Source: Streptomyces antibioticus (GTDB lineage: Bacteria; Actinomycetota; Actinomycetes; Streptomycetales; Streptomycetaceae). From it: 64,000 nt of DNA. The number at the start of each line of letters is the position of its first letter. Position 1 is the stretch's first letter. The position numbers were made by a program, and so were the translations under genes. Of this stretch, positions 50,615-59,266 are shown piece after piece. The notes below the pieces were generated by a model. The model searched no databases, was not told the origin of the DNA, and saw nothing but the letters and a program-made list of their open reading frames with translations. The stretch is taken from assembly GCF_001514065.1 (NCBI RefSeq), contig NZ_KQ948424.1, forward strand, positions 1 to 64,000, given 5' to 3'.

Positions 50615-51408
50615 GCCAGTACGCGGGCGCGGGCCCGACGGTCCACGACCCGATGACACTGCCCTCCGACGACAACATCAACAACTACACCTTCTGCGTG
50701 GAGCTCAAGGGGAGCCAGTGGTTCCTGCAGAAGGGGAAGATGATCGCCTACTACGGCTCGATCGACTTCAACGGCATCGGGCACGGCCGACTCGACCGAC
50801 TTGTCCGTACGTCCTTCCATTCGCCTCTGCACGCGAGCGACTGGGTCGTGGCGGAGGGCTCCGGCAAGATGCTCCTCGCCGACCGGGCCTTCGACGTCAA
50901 CTCGTACGACCTCGAAGACGGCAACCTGACCATTCGCTCGGGCAACCTGCTCGCTTTTCAGCCAACTCTTGCCCTCAAGCAGTCGATCGTGCCGGGTTTT
51001 CTGACCCTGATCGGAACCGGAAAGTTCGTCGCCGCATCTAACGGTCCGGTGGTGTTCATGGAACCGCCGATCCGGGTGGATCCTCAGGCGCTGGTCGGCT
51101 GGGCCGACTGCCCCTCGCCGTGCCATCACTACGACCACGGCTACATGACCGGCCTGATGGGCGGCCTACGTGCGATGACGGGCCTCGGCGGGGCCTCCGG
51201 GGAGGAGCACCAGTTCGAGTTCGTGGGCGCAGGCACCGTACTGCTCCAGTCGTCCGAGACGCTGATGGCGGAGCAGGCGACGGGAGCGGTCCCGCACCAG
51301 GCCGGAGTGCCCGGTTCCGGGGTACCGTCCACGGGCCCTTCACCGCAATCAGGGGTACCGCGCCTTCCCGGACAGCTGGGAGACCTCCAGCGTCGCTTCG
51401 GGCTGTGA
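50611..51408 (+). CDS. AIM24-family protein 3, divergent
   Basis: 265 residues. AIM24-type fold over about 25-215 (FCVELKGSQWFLQKGKMIAYYGSIDFNG, GTGKFVAASNGPVVFMEPPIRVDPQALVGW, GEEHQFEFVGAGTVLLQSSE) with a Cys pair in ADCPSPCHHYDHG. It has a Pro/Gly/Ser-rich C-terminal tail (about 225-255) absent from the other two. GTG 50611 overlaps the previous stop by 4 nt. Mid-gene codon choice is slightly less GC-rich than its neighbours (around 50930-51050). Confidence 0.82.
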   Translation: MSQYAGAGPTVHDPMTLPSDDNINNYTFCVELKGSQWFLQKGKMIAYYGSIDFNGIGHGRLDRLVRTSFHSPLHASDWVVAEGSGKMLLADRAFDVNSYDLEDGNLTIRSGNLLAFQPTLALKQSIVPGFLTLIGTGKFVAASNGPVVFMEPPIRVDPQALVGWADCPSPCHHYDHGYMTGLMGGLRAMTGLGGASGEEHQFEFVGAGTVLLQSSETLMAEQATGAVPHQAGVPGSGVPSTGPSPQSGVPRLPGQLGDLQRRFGL

Positions 51409-51491
51409 GCGGTAGTCTGCGGAGTGTGACGTCGAACGTGTGCACGCCGTCACGCGACAACCCTCACTAGTTCGCCTTTCAACTTCTTAGG

Positions 51492-51503
51492 TAGACTTCA
51501 TTC
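51492..51503 (+). promoter_or_regulatory. Leaderless -10 box before marR
   Basis: TAGACT (51492-51497) sits 6 nt before ATG 51504, with no ribosome site in between. The -35 region is weak. Confidence 0.5.
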
Positions 51504-51980
51504 ATGGAGACCGAGACGGCCACGCGCTGGCTGACCGATGCGGAGCAGTGCGCCTGGCGCACCCACCTGGAGGTCAACAGGCTGTTGACGTACCAACTGG
51601 AGAAGGACCTCCAGCCCTTCGGCCTGACAATGAACGACTACGAGATCCTGGTGAACCTCTCCGAGTCGGAGGATGTCCGGATGCGGATGAGCGATCTCGC
51701 GTCCGCCACCCTCCAGTCCAAGAGTCGCCTCTCGCACCAGATCACCCGCATGGAGAACGCGGACCTGGTGCGCCGCGAGAACTGCGAGTCGGACCGCCGC
51801 GGCCTGTACGCGGTGCTGACCGAGCACGGCATGGAGACGATGAAGAAGGTCGCGCCACACCACGTGGCGTCTGTGCGGCGGCACTTCATCGACCTGGTCT
51901 CCCCCGAGGCGCTGGCGGAGCTCGACAAGTCCCTGAAGCCCATCGCGGAGCATCTGCGGGGGCAGCGCGGGCGTCCGTGA
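51504..51980 (+). CDS. MarR-family transcriptional regulator
   Basis: 158 residues. Winged HTH: VRMRMSDLASATLQSKSRLSHQITRMENADLVRRENCESDRRGLYAVLT. The N-terminal part has EQCAWRTHLEVNRLLTYQLEKDLQPFGLTMNDYEILVNLSESE. It lacks a Shine-Dalgarno, and a -10-like TAGACT lies 6 nt upstream. It is convergent with the sensor kinase gene (8 bp apart). The Cys in the wing (ENCESD) could be redox-sensitive. Target unknown. Confidence 0.9.
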   Translation: METETATRWLTDAEQCAWRTHLEVNRLLTYQLEKDLQPFGLTMNDYEILVNLSESEDVRMRMSDLASATLQSKSRLSHQITRMENADLVRRENCESDRRGLYAVLTEHGMETMKKVAPHHVASVRRHFIDLVSPEALAELDKSLKPIAEHLRGQRGRP

Positions 51981-51988
51981 CGTACTGA

Positions 51989-53392
51989 TCAAGCGAGCGG
52001 CAGGCGGAGTGCGAACAGGGCTCCGCCTGTCGGTGCGTCGCGGACGGTGAGGGTGCCGCCGTGGCGTGCGGCGACGTCCCGGGCGATGGCGAGACCGAGT
52101 CCGGCGCCGCCGTCGTCGCGGCTGCGGGCCTCATCCAGGCGGACGAACCGCTCGAAGATCCGCTCCCGGTCGGCCACCACCACCCCGTCCCCGTCGTCGG
52201 CGACCTCGGCGACAGCCCAGGCCCCGTCCCGGCGCACGGACACCGTGACCGCCGAGCGGGCGTGCCGCCGCGCGTTGTCGAGCAGATTGCCCAGCACCCG
52301 CTCCAGCTGCCCCCGGGACCCGATCACTTCGACGGACTCCGCCTCCACCGCCACCCCGTCCCGGTCCCGCGCCTCCCGCCGCGCCACCTCCCCGAGGTCG
52401 ACCCGCTTGTCGCCGGGCCCCTCCCCCGCGTCCAGCCGGGCGAGCAGCAACAGGTCGGCGGCGAGCCGCTGGAGTCGTACGGTGTCCTCGACGGCACCGT
52501 CGAGGTCCAGCAACTCCGGGTGCGCGGCGGCCACTTCGAGCTGGGTGCGCAGGGAGGCGATCGGGCTGCGCAGCTCGTGGGAGGCGTCGGCGACGAAGCG
52601 GCGCTGCCGTTCCACGGAGGTCTCCAGCGCGGCCAGTGTCCGGTTGGTGGTGCGGGCGAGGCGGGCGACCTCGTCATGCGTGTCCGGCTCCGGTACCCGC
52701 CGGGCGAGATCCTCGGAGGCGGTGATCTCCGCCATCTCGCGCCGGATGTCCTCCACCGGACGCAGGGCGCGCCGGGTGACCAGCCAGGTCACGGCCGCCA
52801 CGACACACAGCAGCAGCGGGAAGCCGGTCAGCATGCCGGTCGTCGTGGTGGTCACGGCACTCTGCTCGGCGTCCAGGGACGCGCCGGCGTGGACGGTGAG
52901 CAGCCCCCGGTCCTCCGTCTCGACGCGGACGGTGGCGAAGCGGTACTCGTCGTCCGTGCCGTCGACGGTCGCGGAGCCGTCGCCGAAGTCGGTGTCCTCG
53001 TCGATCTCGCCCGGTTCGAGCGAGTCGTCGTCGTCCGCGTCGTCGCCGCCGGACTGCCCGGCACCACCGCTCCGCGGTTCGGGCGTCACCGCCTCGACGC
53101 CCGTCCCGCTGATCCGCTCCAGATCGTCGCTCGCCGCGACCAGCGTGCCGTTCGCGTCGACGACCTGGACCGGGTGGTCGTCGTCCAGCTCCAGCCGGCC
53201 GTACGCGGTCCCGACGGCGAGCTGGGAGGCGACCTTGCGTGCCGCGCTGTCCGCCTTGGCATCGGCCTGGTCCGTCAGACTGGTCCGCAGCGACAGCAGC
53301 ACGGCCGCGCCGGCCGCCGCCAGGGCCACGGCGACGACGAGGACGGCCCCGAGCGTGGCCCGCGCCCGCACGGACCCGAAGAGACGTCTCAT
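51989..53392 (-). CDS. Sensor histidine kinase
   Basis: 467 residues. TM1 at about 12-34, an extracytoplasmic region to about 187 with an acidic Asp/Glu/Gly insert (105-145), TM2 at about 188-206, HAMP, then His272 in VADASHELRSPIASLR. HATPase: LGNLLDNARRHA, DDGDGV and GGAGLGLAIARDVAARHGG. The acidic loop could sense cations or cationic peptides. Its ATG overlaps the regulator stop (ATGA). The target is probably the divergent PepSY gene. Confidence 0.92.
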   Translation of the reverse strand: MRRLFGSVRARATLGAVLVVAVALAAAGAAVLLSLRTSLTDQADAKADSAARKVASQLAVGTAYGRLELDDDHPVQVVDANGTLVAASDDLERISGTGVEAVTPEPRSGGAGQSGGDDADDDDSLEPGEIDEDTDFGDGSATVDGTDDEYRFATVRVETEDRGLLTVHAGASLDAEQSAVTTTTTGMLTGFPLLLCVVAAVTWLVTRRALRPVEDIRREMAEITASEDLARRVPEPDTHDEVARLARTTNRTLAALETSVERQRRFVADASHELRSPIASLRTQLEVAAAHPELLDLDGAVEDTVRLQRLAADLLLLARLDAGEGPGDKRVDLGEVARREARDRDGVAVEAESVEVIGSRGQLERVLGNLLDNARRHARSAVTVSVRRDGAWAVAEVADDGDGVVVADRERIFERFVRLDEARSRDDGGAGLGLAIARDVAARHGGTLTVRDAPTGGALFALRLPLA

Positions 53393-54063
53393 CGCTCCTC
53401 CGTCTCCAGCCGGTACCCGGCGCCGCGCACCGTCCTGATGAGCCCGGCGCGCAGCTTGCGGCGCAGGGCGCTGACGTAGACCTCGACGATGTTGGGGTCG
53501 CCGTCGTAGGCGAAGTCCCAGACGTGCTCCAGGATCTGCGCCTTGGAGACCACCTCGCCCGCGCGCGTGACGAGCTGTTCCAGTACCGCGAACTCCTTGG
53601 TGGTGAGCGGTACTTCGTCATCGCCCAGGAAGACCCGGCGGGCCGCGGTGTCGACCTTGAGATCGCCGCGCACGACGACGGGCGAGGCCCCGGCGCCGTT
53701 GCGCCCGCCGCGGCGCAGCAGCGCCTTCACGCGGGCGACGAGGACGACGTAGGAGAAGGGCTTGGTGAGGTAGTCGTCGGCACCGGTGTCCAGCCCCTCC
53801 GCCTCGTCGTACTCGCCGTCCTTCGCGGTGAGCATCAGGATCGGCACCTCGTGGCCCGCGGCGCGCAGGGCGGCGCAGACCCGGTAGCCGTTGAGGCCGG
53901 GCAGCATGATGTCGAGGATCACGAGGTCGTACGACCCCTCCGTGGCGCGGTGCAGGCCCTCCCGGCCGTCGTGGACGACGTCCACGGCGTATCCCTCGGC
54001 GGTGAGGCCCTTGGCGAGCGACAGGGCCAGCCGCTTCTCGTCCTCGACGATCAACAGGCGCAT
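53389..54063 (-). CDS. OmpR/PhoB-type response regulator
   Basis: 224 residues. Receiver with Asp51 in VILDIMLPGLNG and KPFSYVVL; C-terminal winged helix with TTKEFAVLEQLVTRAGEVVSKAQILEHVWD and NIVEVYVSALRRKL. ATG 54063 is chosen (GTG 54069 two codons earlier). First gene of the regulator-kinase operon. Direct CTTCAGG repeats lie just upstream in the divergent promoter, the expected arrangement for OmpR-type binding. Confidence 0.93.
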   Translation of the reverse strand: MRLLIVEDEKRLALSLAKGLTAEGYAVDVVHDGREGLHRATEGSYDLVILDIMLPGLNGYRVCAALRAAGHEVPILMLTAKDGEYDEAEGLDTGADDYLTKPFSYVVLVARVKALLRRGGRNGAGASPVVVRGDLKVDTAARRVFLGDDEVPLTTKEFAVLEQLVTRAGEVVSKAQILEHVWDFAYDGDPNIVEVYVSALRRKLRAGLIRTVRGAGYRLETEER

Positions 54064-54087
54064 GTGCACCAGGGTCGCAAAGCGAAG

Positions 54088-54125
54088 CTGAAGATCTCTT
54101 CAGGCGGCTTCAGGTTCCCCTCAGC
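54088..54125. promoter_or_regulatory. OmpR-type direct repeats in divergent promoter
   Basis: CTTCAGG at 54098-54104 and 54108-54114 (10-bp spacing), then a weaker CCTCAGC at 54119. The first copy is also the right arm of a perfect dyad CTGAAG-ATCT-CTTCAG (54088-54103). Probable binding sites of the adjacent regulator. Confidence 0.65.
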
Positions 54126-54190
54126 GTCGGTCGGCGAGCGTTGCTCACGTCGAAAGCGAAGCGAAGCACGACAGACCTGGAGGAACTCGC

Positions 54191-54778
54191 ATGAAGCGCA
54201 ACATCGTGATCGCCGCCCTCACCGCGACCGCTCTGATCGGGGGCGGCGCGGCCACGGCCCTCGCGGTGGCCTCGGACGACGGCACTGCGTCGACGCGGGC
54301 GGATGTGCGGGTGGCGGCCGACGACAGCGACGACCGGACCGACGCCGAGTCGGCCGCACGGAGCGACGTGACGGCCGCCGACGCCCTCGCCGCGGCGCTG
54401 CGCCACACGCCGGGCACCGCCGTGTCCGTGGATCTGGAGGACGACGGTGCCGGGGTGTGGGAGGTGGACGTGATCAAGGCCGACGGCACCGAGTACAGCG
54501 TGACGGTCTCCCCGGACACCGGGAAGGTCGTCGGCGCGCACAGGGACAACGACGCCCACGACTCCGACGACCGTGCCGAGGTCGCCGCCCTGAAGAACGC
54601 GAGCACCGACGCCCGCGAGGCCACCCTGGCGGCCGCCGCCAAGGGCACGGTCACCGAGGTGAGCCTCGACGACGATGACGACAGCGGGGCGGTGGTGTGG
54701 AGCGTGGACACCACGAAGGGCGAGTGGAAGGTCGACCTCGGCACGGGCAAGGTCACGACGGACCGGGACGAGGACTGA
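54191..54778 (+). CDS. Exported PepSY-domain protein
   Basis: 195 residues. Signal-type N-terminus (MKRNIVIAALTATALIGGGA). Two PepSY-like repeats follow: about 58-118 (VTAADALAAALRHTPGTAVSVDLEDDGAGVWEVDVIKADG) and 128-192 (EATLAAAAKGTVTEVSLDDDDDSGAVVWSVDTTKGEW). Acidic linkers. PepSY proteins bind proteases or act with two-component sensors. TGGAGGA is upstream of ATG 54191. It is divergent from the two-component operon across CTTCAGG repeats. Confidence 0.88.
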   Translation: MKRNIVIAALTATALIGGGAATALAVASDDGTASTRADVRVAADDSDDRTDAESAARSDVTAADALAAALRHTPGTAVSVDLEDDGAGVWEVDVIKADGTEYSVTVSPDTGKVVGAHRDNDAHDSDDRAEVAALKNASTDAREATLAAAAKGTVTEVSLDDDDDSGAVVWSVDTTKGEWKVDLGTGKVTTDRDED

Positions 54779-54802
54779 CGGGCCGGCGGGGGCGCGGGGG
54801 AA

Positions 54803-54922
54803 GATTTCGCCCCCGCCGCCCCTATCCGTTCCCATCCTCCAGGGGCTGCCGCCCCTTCGCCCCTGCTCCCAAGTGGCGCCGCCCCCAGTGATGGGACGGG
54901 TAAGGGTGGCGGGGGCGAAGAC
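54803..54922. repeat. Long inverted repeat spanning the end of the MFS gene
   Basis: Left arm 54803-54836 and right arm 54890-54922 are imperfect reverse complements (TTCGCCCCCGCC... and ...GGCGGGGGCGAA), with a 53-bp centre containing CAGGGGCTGCCGCCCC. I recall similar sequences as dispersed Streptomyces intergenic elements. It lies between convergent genes and can act as a bidirectional terminator; the MFS stop is inside the left arm. Confidence 0.7.
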
Positions 54923-56105
54923 CCCTCGCCCCCGCCACCCCCGCCGCCCCCAGCGCCACGCCCCCCGCCACCGCGAAGCACACCCCCAGCGGCAGCCTCT
55001 CCACCAGCACTCCCGCCGCCACCGCCCCCGCCGAACTCCCGGCGTTCACAGCAGTGTTGACCCACGCCCCGGCCTGCGTCCGGAACCCTTCCGGAGCGGC
55101 CTCGTCGGCGATCAGATACGCGGTCGTCAGCGCCGGCGCGACGAAGAACCCGGTGCAGGCGGCGGCGACCGCGAGGGCGCCGATGCCCGGAGCCAGCCCC
55201 GCCAGGCACAGGGTCACGCCCAACCCCGCGGCGAGCAGCGGAAGACGGACCCGCGCGGCCACCCGCCAGTCGACGGCGCCGTTCGCCAGACCCCCCACCG
55301 CACTGCCCGCCGACAACGCCGCCAGCACCCACGCCACCATGCCGTCCCCGCGCCCCCGCTCCGCGGCGAACGCGACCACCAGCAGGTCCAGGGCGCTCAA
55401 CGCGAGCCCCATGCCGGCCGCGACCACCACCGGCTGGAGCAGACCCCGCCCGCGCAGCGAACCCCCGCCGCCGGAGGGGGACTTGGCCCGGCCCGAAGGC
55501 CGTACCGCCGGCGAGCCGGCGAACGCCATCGTGCCCACAGTCATCAGCAGCGCGCCCAGCACCACCCCCACCGCCGGTGACGCGACGCCGATCACCGCAC
55601 CGACCAGCAACGGGCCGGTGACATACAGGAGTTCCTCGGCGACGCCGTCCAGGCTGTACGCGCGCTGCAACAGCCGCCGGTCGTCGACGAGTCGGCCCCA
55701 CACCGAGCGCATCGTCGGCCCGAGCGGAGGCGCGCACGCGCCCGTGGCGACGGCCACCCCGCCGAGCACCACCGCGGGCGCGCCCGGCCGCCAAGTGACC
55801 GCGGCGAGCGCGCAGAGCAGCCCCGAGTAGAGGAGAGACATGGGGATCAGGGCCCGCCGGGGGCCGTGCCGGTCGACCAGCGCCGCGCGGTACGGGGACA
55901 GGAAGACGACCGTGGCGCCGAACAGCGCCATGACGACACCGGCCACGGCGTACGACCCGGTCGCCCGGGTCACGGCCAGCATCACGGCGAGGGGGGCCAC
56001 GCCGTACGACAGCCGGCCCACGAGGGCGGAGACGAAGTTGCGGCGGGCATGGGGAAGGGACAGCACGGCGGCATACGAAGGCCGCCGCGTGGAGGACGCG
56101 GACAT
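54822..56105 (-). CDS. MFS transporter
   Basis: 427 residues, about twelve hydrophobic segments. DRHGPRRALIP in loop 2-3 fits the MFS signature. Resembles small-molecule exporters; substrate unknown. The last 25 or so residues (SHHWGRRHLGAGAKGRQPLEDGNG) are encoded by a repeat element, so the native C-terminus was probably shorter. GAGG lies about 10 nt before ATG 56105. A GTCAAC-AGTTG-GTTGAC dyad lies 128 bp upstream. Confidence 0.87.
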   Translation of the reverse strand: MSASSTRRPSYAAVLSLPHARRNFVSALVGRLSYGVAPLAVMLAVTRATGSYAVAGVVMALFGATVVFLSPYRAALVDRHGPRRALIPMSLLYSGLLCALAAVTWRPGAPAVVLGGVAVATGACAPPLGPTMRSVWGRLVDDRRLLQRAYSLDGVAEELLYVTGPLLVGAVIGVASPAVGVVLGALLMTVGTMAFAGSPAVRPSGRAKSPSGGGGSLRGRGLLQPVVVAAGMGLALSALDLLVVAFAAERGRGDGMVAWVLAALSAGSAVGGLANGAVDWRVAARVRLPLLAAGLGVTLCLAGLAPGIGALAVAAACTGFFVAPALTTAYLIADEAAPEGFRTQAGAWVNTAVNAGSSAGAVAAGVLVERLPLGVCFAVAGGVALGAAGVAGARGLRPRHPYPSHHWGRRHLGAGAKGRQPLEDGNG

Positions 56106-56232
56106 GGAAGGAGTTCCTCTGCGAAAGGCATGAGCAAGGGACGCCGAAGGGCCGCGACGGCTGGGGTCAGCGGGTCGCGGTCAGGGGCGGGCTCTATGCC
56201 AAGAGAAGGAACATGTGGATCAACGTACCAAT

Positions 56233-56249
56233 GTCAACAGTTGGTTGAC
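56233..56249. promoter_or_regulatory. Dyad upstream of MFS gene
   Basis: GTCAAC-AGTTG-GTTGAC between meaB and the MFS gene. It contains TTGACA on the minus strand, a possible -35 element; no good -10 box was found at 17 bp. Confidence 0.45.
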
Positions 56250-56256
56250 CAGAGCC

Positions 56257-57213
56257 TCAGCCCTCCGTCAGGCCCGCCACCAGCTCGTCCGCCGCCCGGT
56301 ACGGGTCCAGCTCGCCCGCCACGATCCGCTCCGCCAGTGCACCGAGGCGGCGGTCGCCGTGCAGATCGCCGATGCGTTCGCGCAGGGCCGTGACCGCGAT
56401 GGTCTCCACCTCGCGGGCGGCACGGGTCCGGCGGCGCTCGGTCAGGACGCCGCGCTCCTCCATCCAGGCGCGGTGCTTCTCCAGGGCCTCGACGACCTCG
56501 TCGACGCCCTCGGCGCGGGCCGCGACCGTCTTGACGATCGGGGGGCGCCAGTCGCCGGGGCCGCGGGACTCGCCCAGGCCCAGCATGTGGTTGAGCTCGC
56601 GGGCGGTGGCGTCGGCGCCGTCGCGGTCGGCCTTGTTGACGACGTACACGTCGCCGATCTCCAGGATTCCGGCCTTGGCCGCCTGGATGCCGTCGCCCAT
56701 GCCGGGGGCCAGGAGGACGACGGAGGTGTCGGCCTGGGAGGCGATCTCCACCTCCGACTGGCCGACGCCGACCGTCTCGACCAGGATCACGTCGCAGCCC
56801 GCCGCGTCCAGGACGCGGATCGCCTGGGGCGCCGCCCAGGCCAGGCCGCCCAGGTGGCCGCGGGTGGCCATCGAGCGGATGTAGACGCCGGGGTCGGAGG
56901 CGTGGTCCGACATGCGCACCCGGTCGCCCAGCAGGGCGCCGCCGGAGAACGGCGAGGACGGGTCGACGGCCAGGACGCCGACCCGCTTGCCCTGCTTGCG
57001 GTACGCGGTCACCAGGGCGGACGTCGACGTGGACTTGCCGACGCCGGGTGAGCCGGTCAGGCCGACGACGTACGCGTTGCCCGTCAGCGGGGCCAGTGCC
57101 GCCATGACCTCACGGAGCTGTGGGGACGCCCCCTCCACGAGGGAGATCAGCCGGGCCACGGCCCGCGGCCGGCCTTCCCTGGCCTGGGCCACCAGGGTGG
57201 AGACGTCCTGCAT
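56257..57213 (-). CDS. meaB: MeaB-type G-protein chaperone of B12-dependent mutases
   Basis: 318 residues. G3E GTPase: Walker A GSPGVGKS (54-61), VDPSSPFSGGALLGDR, ETVGVGQSEVE, APGMGDGIQAAKAG and NKADRDGAD. It guards and reloads the cofactor in methylmalonyl-CoA and isobutyryl-CoA mutases. ATG 57213 has GGAG at 5 nt; the adjacent GTG is too close. It follows the thiolase gene by 58 nt and the divergent epimerase supports a methylmalonyl-CoA role. Confidence 0.92.
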   Translation of the reverse strand: MQDVSTLVAQAREGRPRAVARLISLVEGASPQLREVMAALAPLTGNAYVVGLTGSPGVGKSTSTSALVTAYRKQGKRVGVLAVDPSSPFSGGALLGDRVRMSDHASDPGVYIRSMATRGHLGGLAWAAPQAIRVLDAAGCDVILVETVGVGQSEVEIASQADTSVVLLAPGMGDGIQAAKAGILEIGDVYVVNKADRDGADATARELNHMLGLGESRGPGDWRPPIVKTVAARAEGVDEVVEALEKHRAWMEERGVLTERRRTRAAREVETIAVTALRERIGDLHGDRRLGALAERIVAGELDPYRAADELVAGLTEG

Positions 57214-57229
57214 CACAGCTCCGTTCAGA

Positions 57230-57266
57230 TCGAAAACGTACGTGTCGAGAGCAGTCGAAACGTACG
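57230..57266. promoter_or_regulatory. Direct repeat between thiolase and meaB
   Basis: TCGAAAACGTACG (57230-57242) and TCGAAACGTACG (57255-57266). They lie in the 58-nt gap before meaB and may be an internal control site. Confidence 0.4.
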
Positions 57267-57271
57267 AGAAC

Positions 57272-58468
57272 TCAGGCCTTCGGTACCCGCACGATCAGCG
57301 CGTCGCCCTGACCGCCGCCGCCGCACAGTGCCGCCGCGCCGACGCCGCCGCCGCGCCGCTTGAGCTCCAGCGCCAGGTGGAGGACCAGGCGGGCGCCGGA
57401 CATGCCGATCGGGTGGCCCAGGGCGATGGCTCCGCCGTTGACGTTCACCGTTTCGGTGGACACCCCGAGGTCCTTCATTGACTGGACCGCGACGGCGGCG
57501 AAGGCCTCGTTGATCTCGATCAGGTCGAGGTCGGAGACCTCCAGGCCCTCCTTCTTGAGGGCGTGCAGGATCGCGTTGGACGGCTGCGACTGGAGGGAGT
57601 TGTCCGGACCGGCCACGTTGCCGTGGGCGCCGATCTCGGCGATCCACTCCAGGCCCAGCTCCTGCGCCTTGGCCTTGCTCATCACGACCACGGCCGCCGC
57701 ACCGTCCGAGATCTGCGAGGAGGTGCCGGCCGTGATGGTGCCGTCGCGGGTGAACGCCGGGCGGAGCTTGCCGAGGGACTCCACGGTGGTGTCGCCGCGG
57801 ATGCCCTCGTCCTTGCTGAAGACGACCGGCTCGCCCTTGCGCTGCGGGATCTCCACCGGGGTGATCTCGGCCTCGAAGATGCCGTTCTTCTGGGCGGCCG
57901 CGGCGCGCTGGTGGGACAGGGCGGCGATCTCGTCCTGCTCGGGACGCTGGATGCCGAGGCGGGTGTTGTGCTTCTCCGTGGACTCGCCCATGGCGATGCC
58001 CTCGAAGGAGTCGGTCAGGCCGTCGTACGCCATGGCGTCGAGCATCTCGATGGCGCCGTACTTGAAGCCCTCACGGGACTTGGGGAGCAGGTGCGGGGCG
58101 TTGGTCATGGACTCCTGGCCGCCCGCGACGATCACGTCGAACTCGCCGGCGCGGATCAGCTGGTCGGCCAGCGCGATGGCGTCGAGGCCGGACAGACACA
58201 CCTTGTTGATGGTCAGCGCCGGGACGCTCATGGGGATGCCGCCCTTGACGGCGGCCTGGCGGGCCGGGATCTGACCGGCGCCGGCCTGCAGGACCTGACC
58301 CATGATCACGTACTGGACCTGGTCGCCACCGATCCCCGCACGGTCGAGGGCGGCCTTGATCGCGAAGCCGCCGAGGTCGGCCCCGGAGAAGGACTTCAGC
58401 GAACCGAGCAACCGTCCCATGGGCGTACGAGCGCCCGCGACGATCACCGAAGTAGTTCCGGAAGACAT
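57272..58468 (-). CDS. Acetyl-CoA C-acetyltransferase (thiolase)
   Basis: 398 residues. Catalytic Cys91 in NKVCLSG, His352 in GHPIGMSG and Cys382 in CGGGGQG: a complete thiolase triad. It joins two acetyl-CoA to acetoacetyl-CoA or works in reverse. ATG 58468 is chosen with GGAAGGGG about 10 nt upstream; the longer frame starts in the promoter. Followed by meaB and divergent from methylmalonyl-CoA epimerase, linking C4 and C3 acyl-CoA metabolism. Confidence 0.94.
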   Translation of the reverse strand: MSSGTTSVIVAGARTPMGRLLGSLKSFSGADLGGFAIKAALDRAGIGGDQVQYVIMGQVLQAGAGQIPARQAAVKGGIPMSVPALTINKVCLSGLDAIALADQLIRAGEFDVIVAGGQESMTNAPHLLPKSREGFKYGAIEMLDAMAYDGLTDSFEGIAMGESTEKHNTRLGIQRPEQDEIAALSHQRAAAAQKNGIFEAEITPVEIPQRKGEPVVFSKDEGIRGDTTVESLGKLRPAFTRDGTITAGTSSQISDGAAAVVVMSKAKAQELGLEWIAEIGAHGNVAGPDNSLQSQPSNAILHALKKEGLEVSDLDLIEINEAFAAVAVQSMKDLGVSTETVNVNGGAIALGHPIGMSGARLVLHLALELKRRGGGVGAAALCGGGGQGDALIVRVPKA

Positions 58469-58615
58469 GAGGTGCGATCCCCTTCCAGCTGGACAGCCGA
58501 GGAGTGAACGAGGGTTTACTTCGAATGTACTGAGTGGCACTCCGTGCCGTCACCGGCCCGTCAGTGTGATCGCTGGCACGTTGCGTAACCACCTCCCGAG
58601 CGCTGCACTAACACC

Positions 58616-59056
58616 ATGCTGACGCGAATCGACCACATCGGGATCGCCTGCTTCGACCTCGACAAGACTGTCGAGTTCTACCGGGCCACCTACGGCTTCG
58701 AGGTCTTCCACTCCGAGGTCAACGAGGAGCAGGGCGTCCGCGAGGCCATGCTCAAGATCAACGAAACCTCCGACGGCGGTGCCTCCTACCTGCAGCTTCT
58801 GGAGCCGACCCGCCCCGACTCGACCGTCGCCAAGTGGCTCGACAAGAACGGCGAGGGCGTCCACCACATCGCTTTCGGTACGGCGGACGTGGACGCGGAC
58901 GCCGCGGACATCAAGGACAAGGGCGTACGCGTGCTGTACGAGGAGCCGCGACGCGGTTCCATGGGGTCACGAATCACCTTCCTGCACCCCAAGGATTGCC
59001 ACGGCGTACTGACAGAACTGGTCACTTCGGCGCCTGTTGAGTCACCTGAGCACTGA
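58616..59056 (+). CDS. mce: Methylmalonyl-CoA epimerase
   Basis: 146 residues, glyoxalase fold. Metal ligands fit His7 (RIDHIGIA), His in GVHHIAFG and Glu in VLTELV. It converts (S)- and (R)-methylmalonyl-CoA, joining propionyl-CoA carboxylation to the mutase. ATG 58616 has no Shine-Dalgarno. Divergent from thiolase-meaB with 147 bp between starts; followed by scy after 210 bp. Confidence 0.94.
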   Translation: MLTRIDHIGIACFDLDKTVEFYRATYGFEVFHSEVNEEQGVREAMLKINETSDGGASYLQLLEPTRPDSTVAKWLDKNGEGVHHIAFGTADVDADAADIKDKGVRVLYEEPRRGSMGSRITFLHPKDCHGVLTELVTSAPVESPEH

Positions 59057-59266
59057 CCCTCGTACATATGGGCCGGTAGGGTTGGGGGCGGTCGCCTCCT
59101 GAACCGGGGTGGCCGCATGCCGGGGTCCGGGTTTCGGGGGGCGAGCGTCGGGGCAGCAGCCCAGGCTCCGCCGTTGATCTGACACCATTCCCCGGGGGCC
59201 TCGTCCGTCGGACGGACGGAGCTCGTATGGCCAGACTTGCGACCAGGGGACGGATGGGACCGCGCA

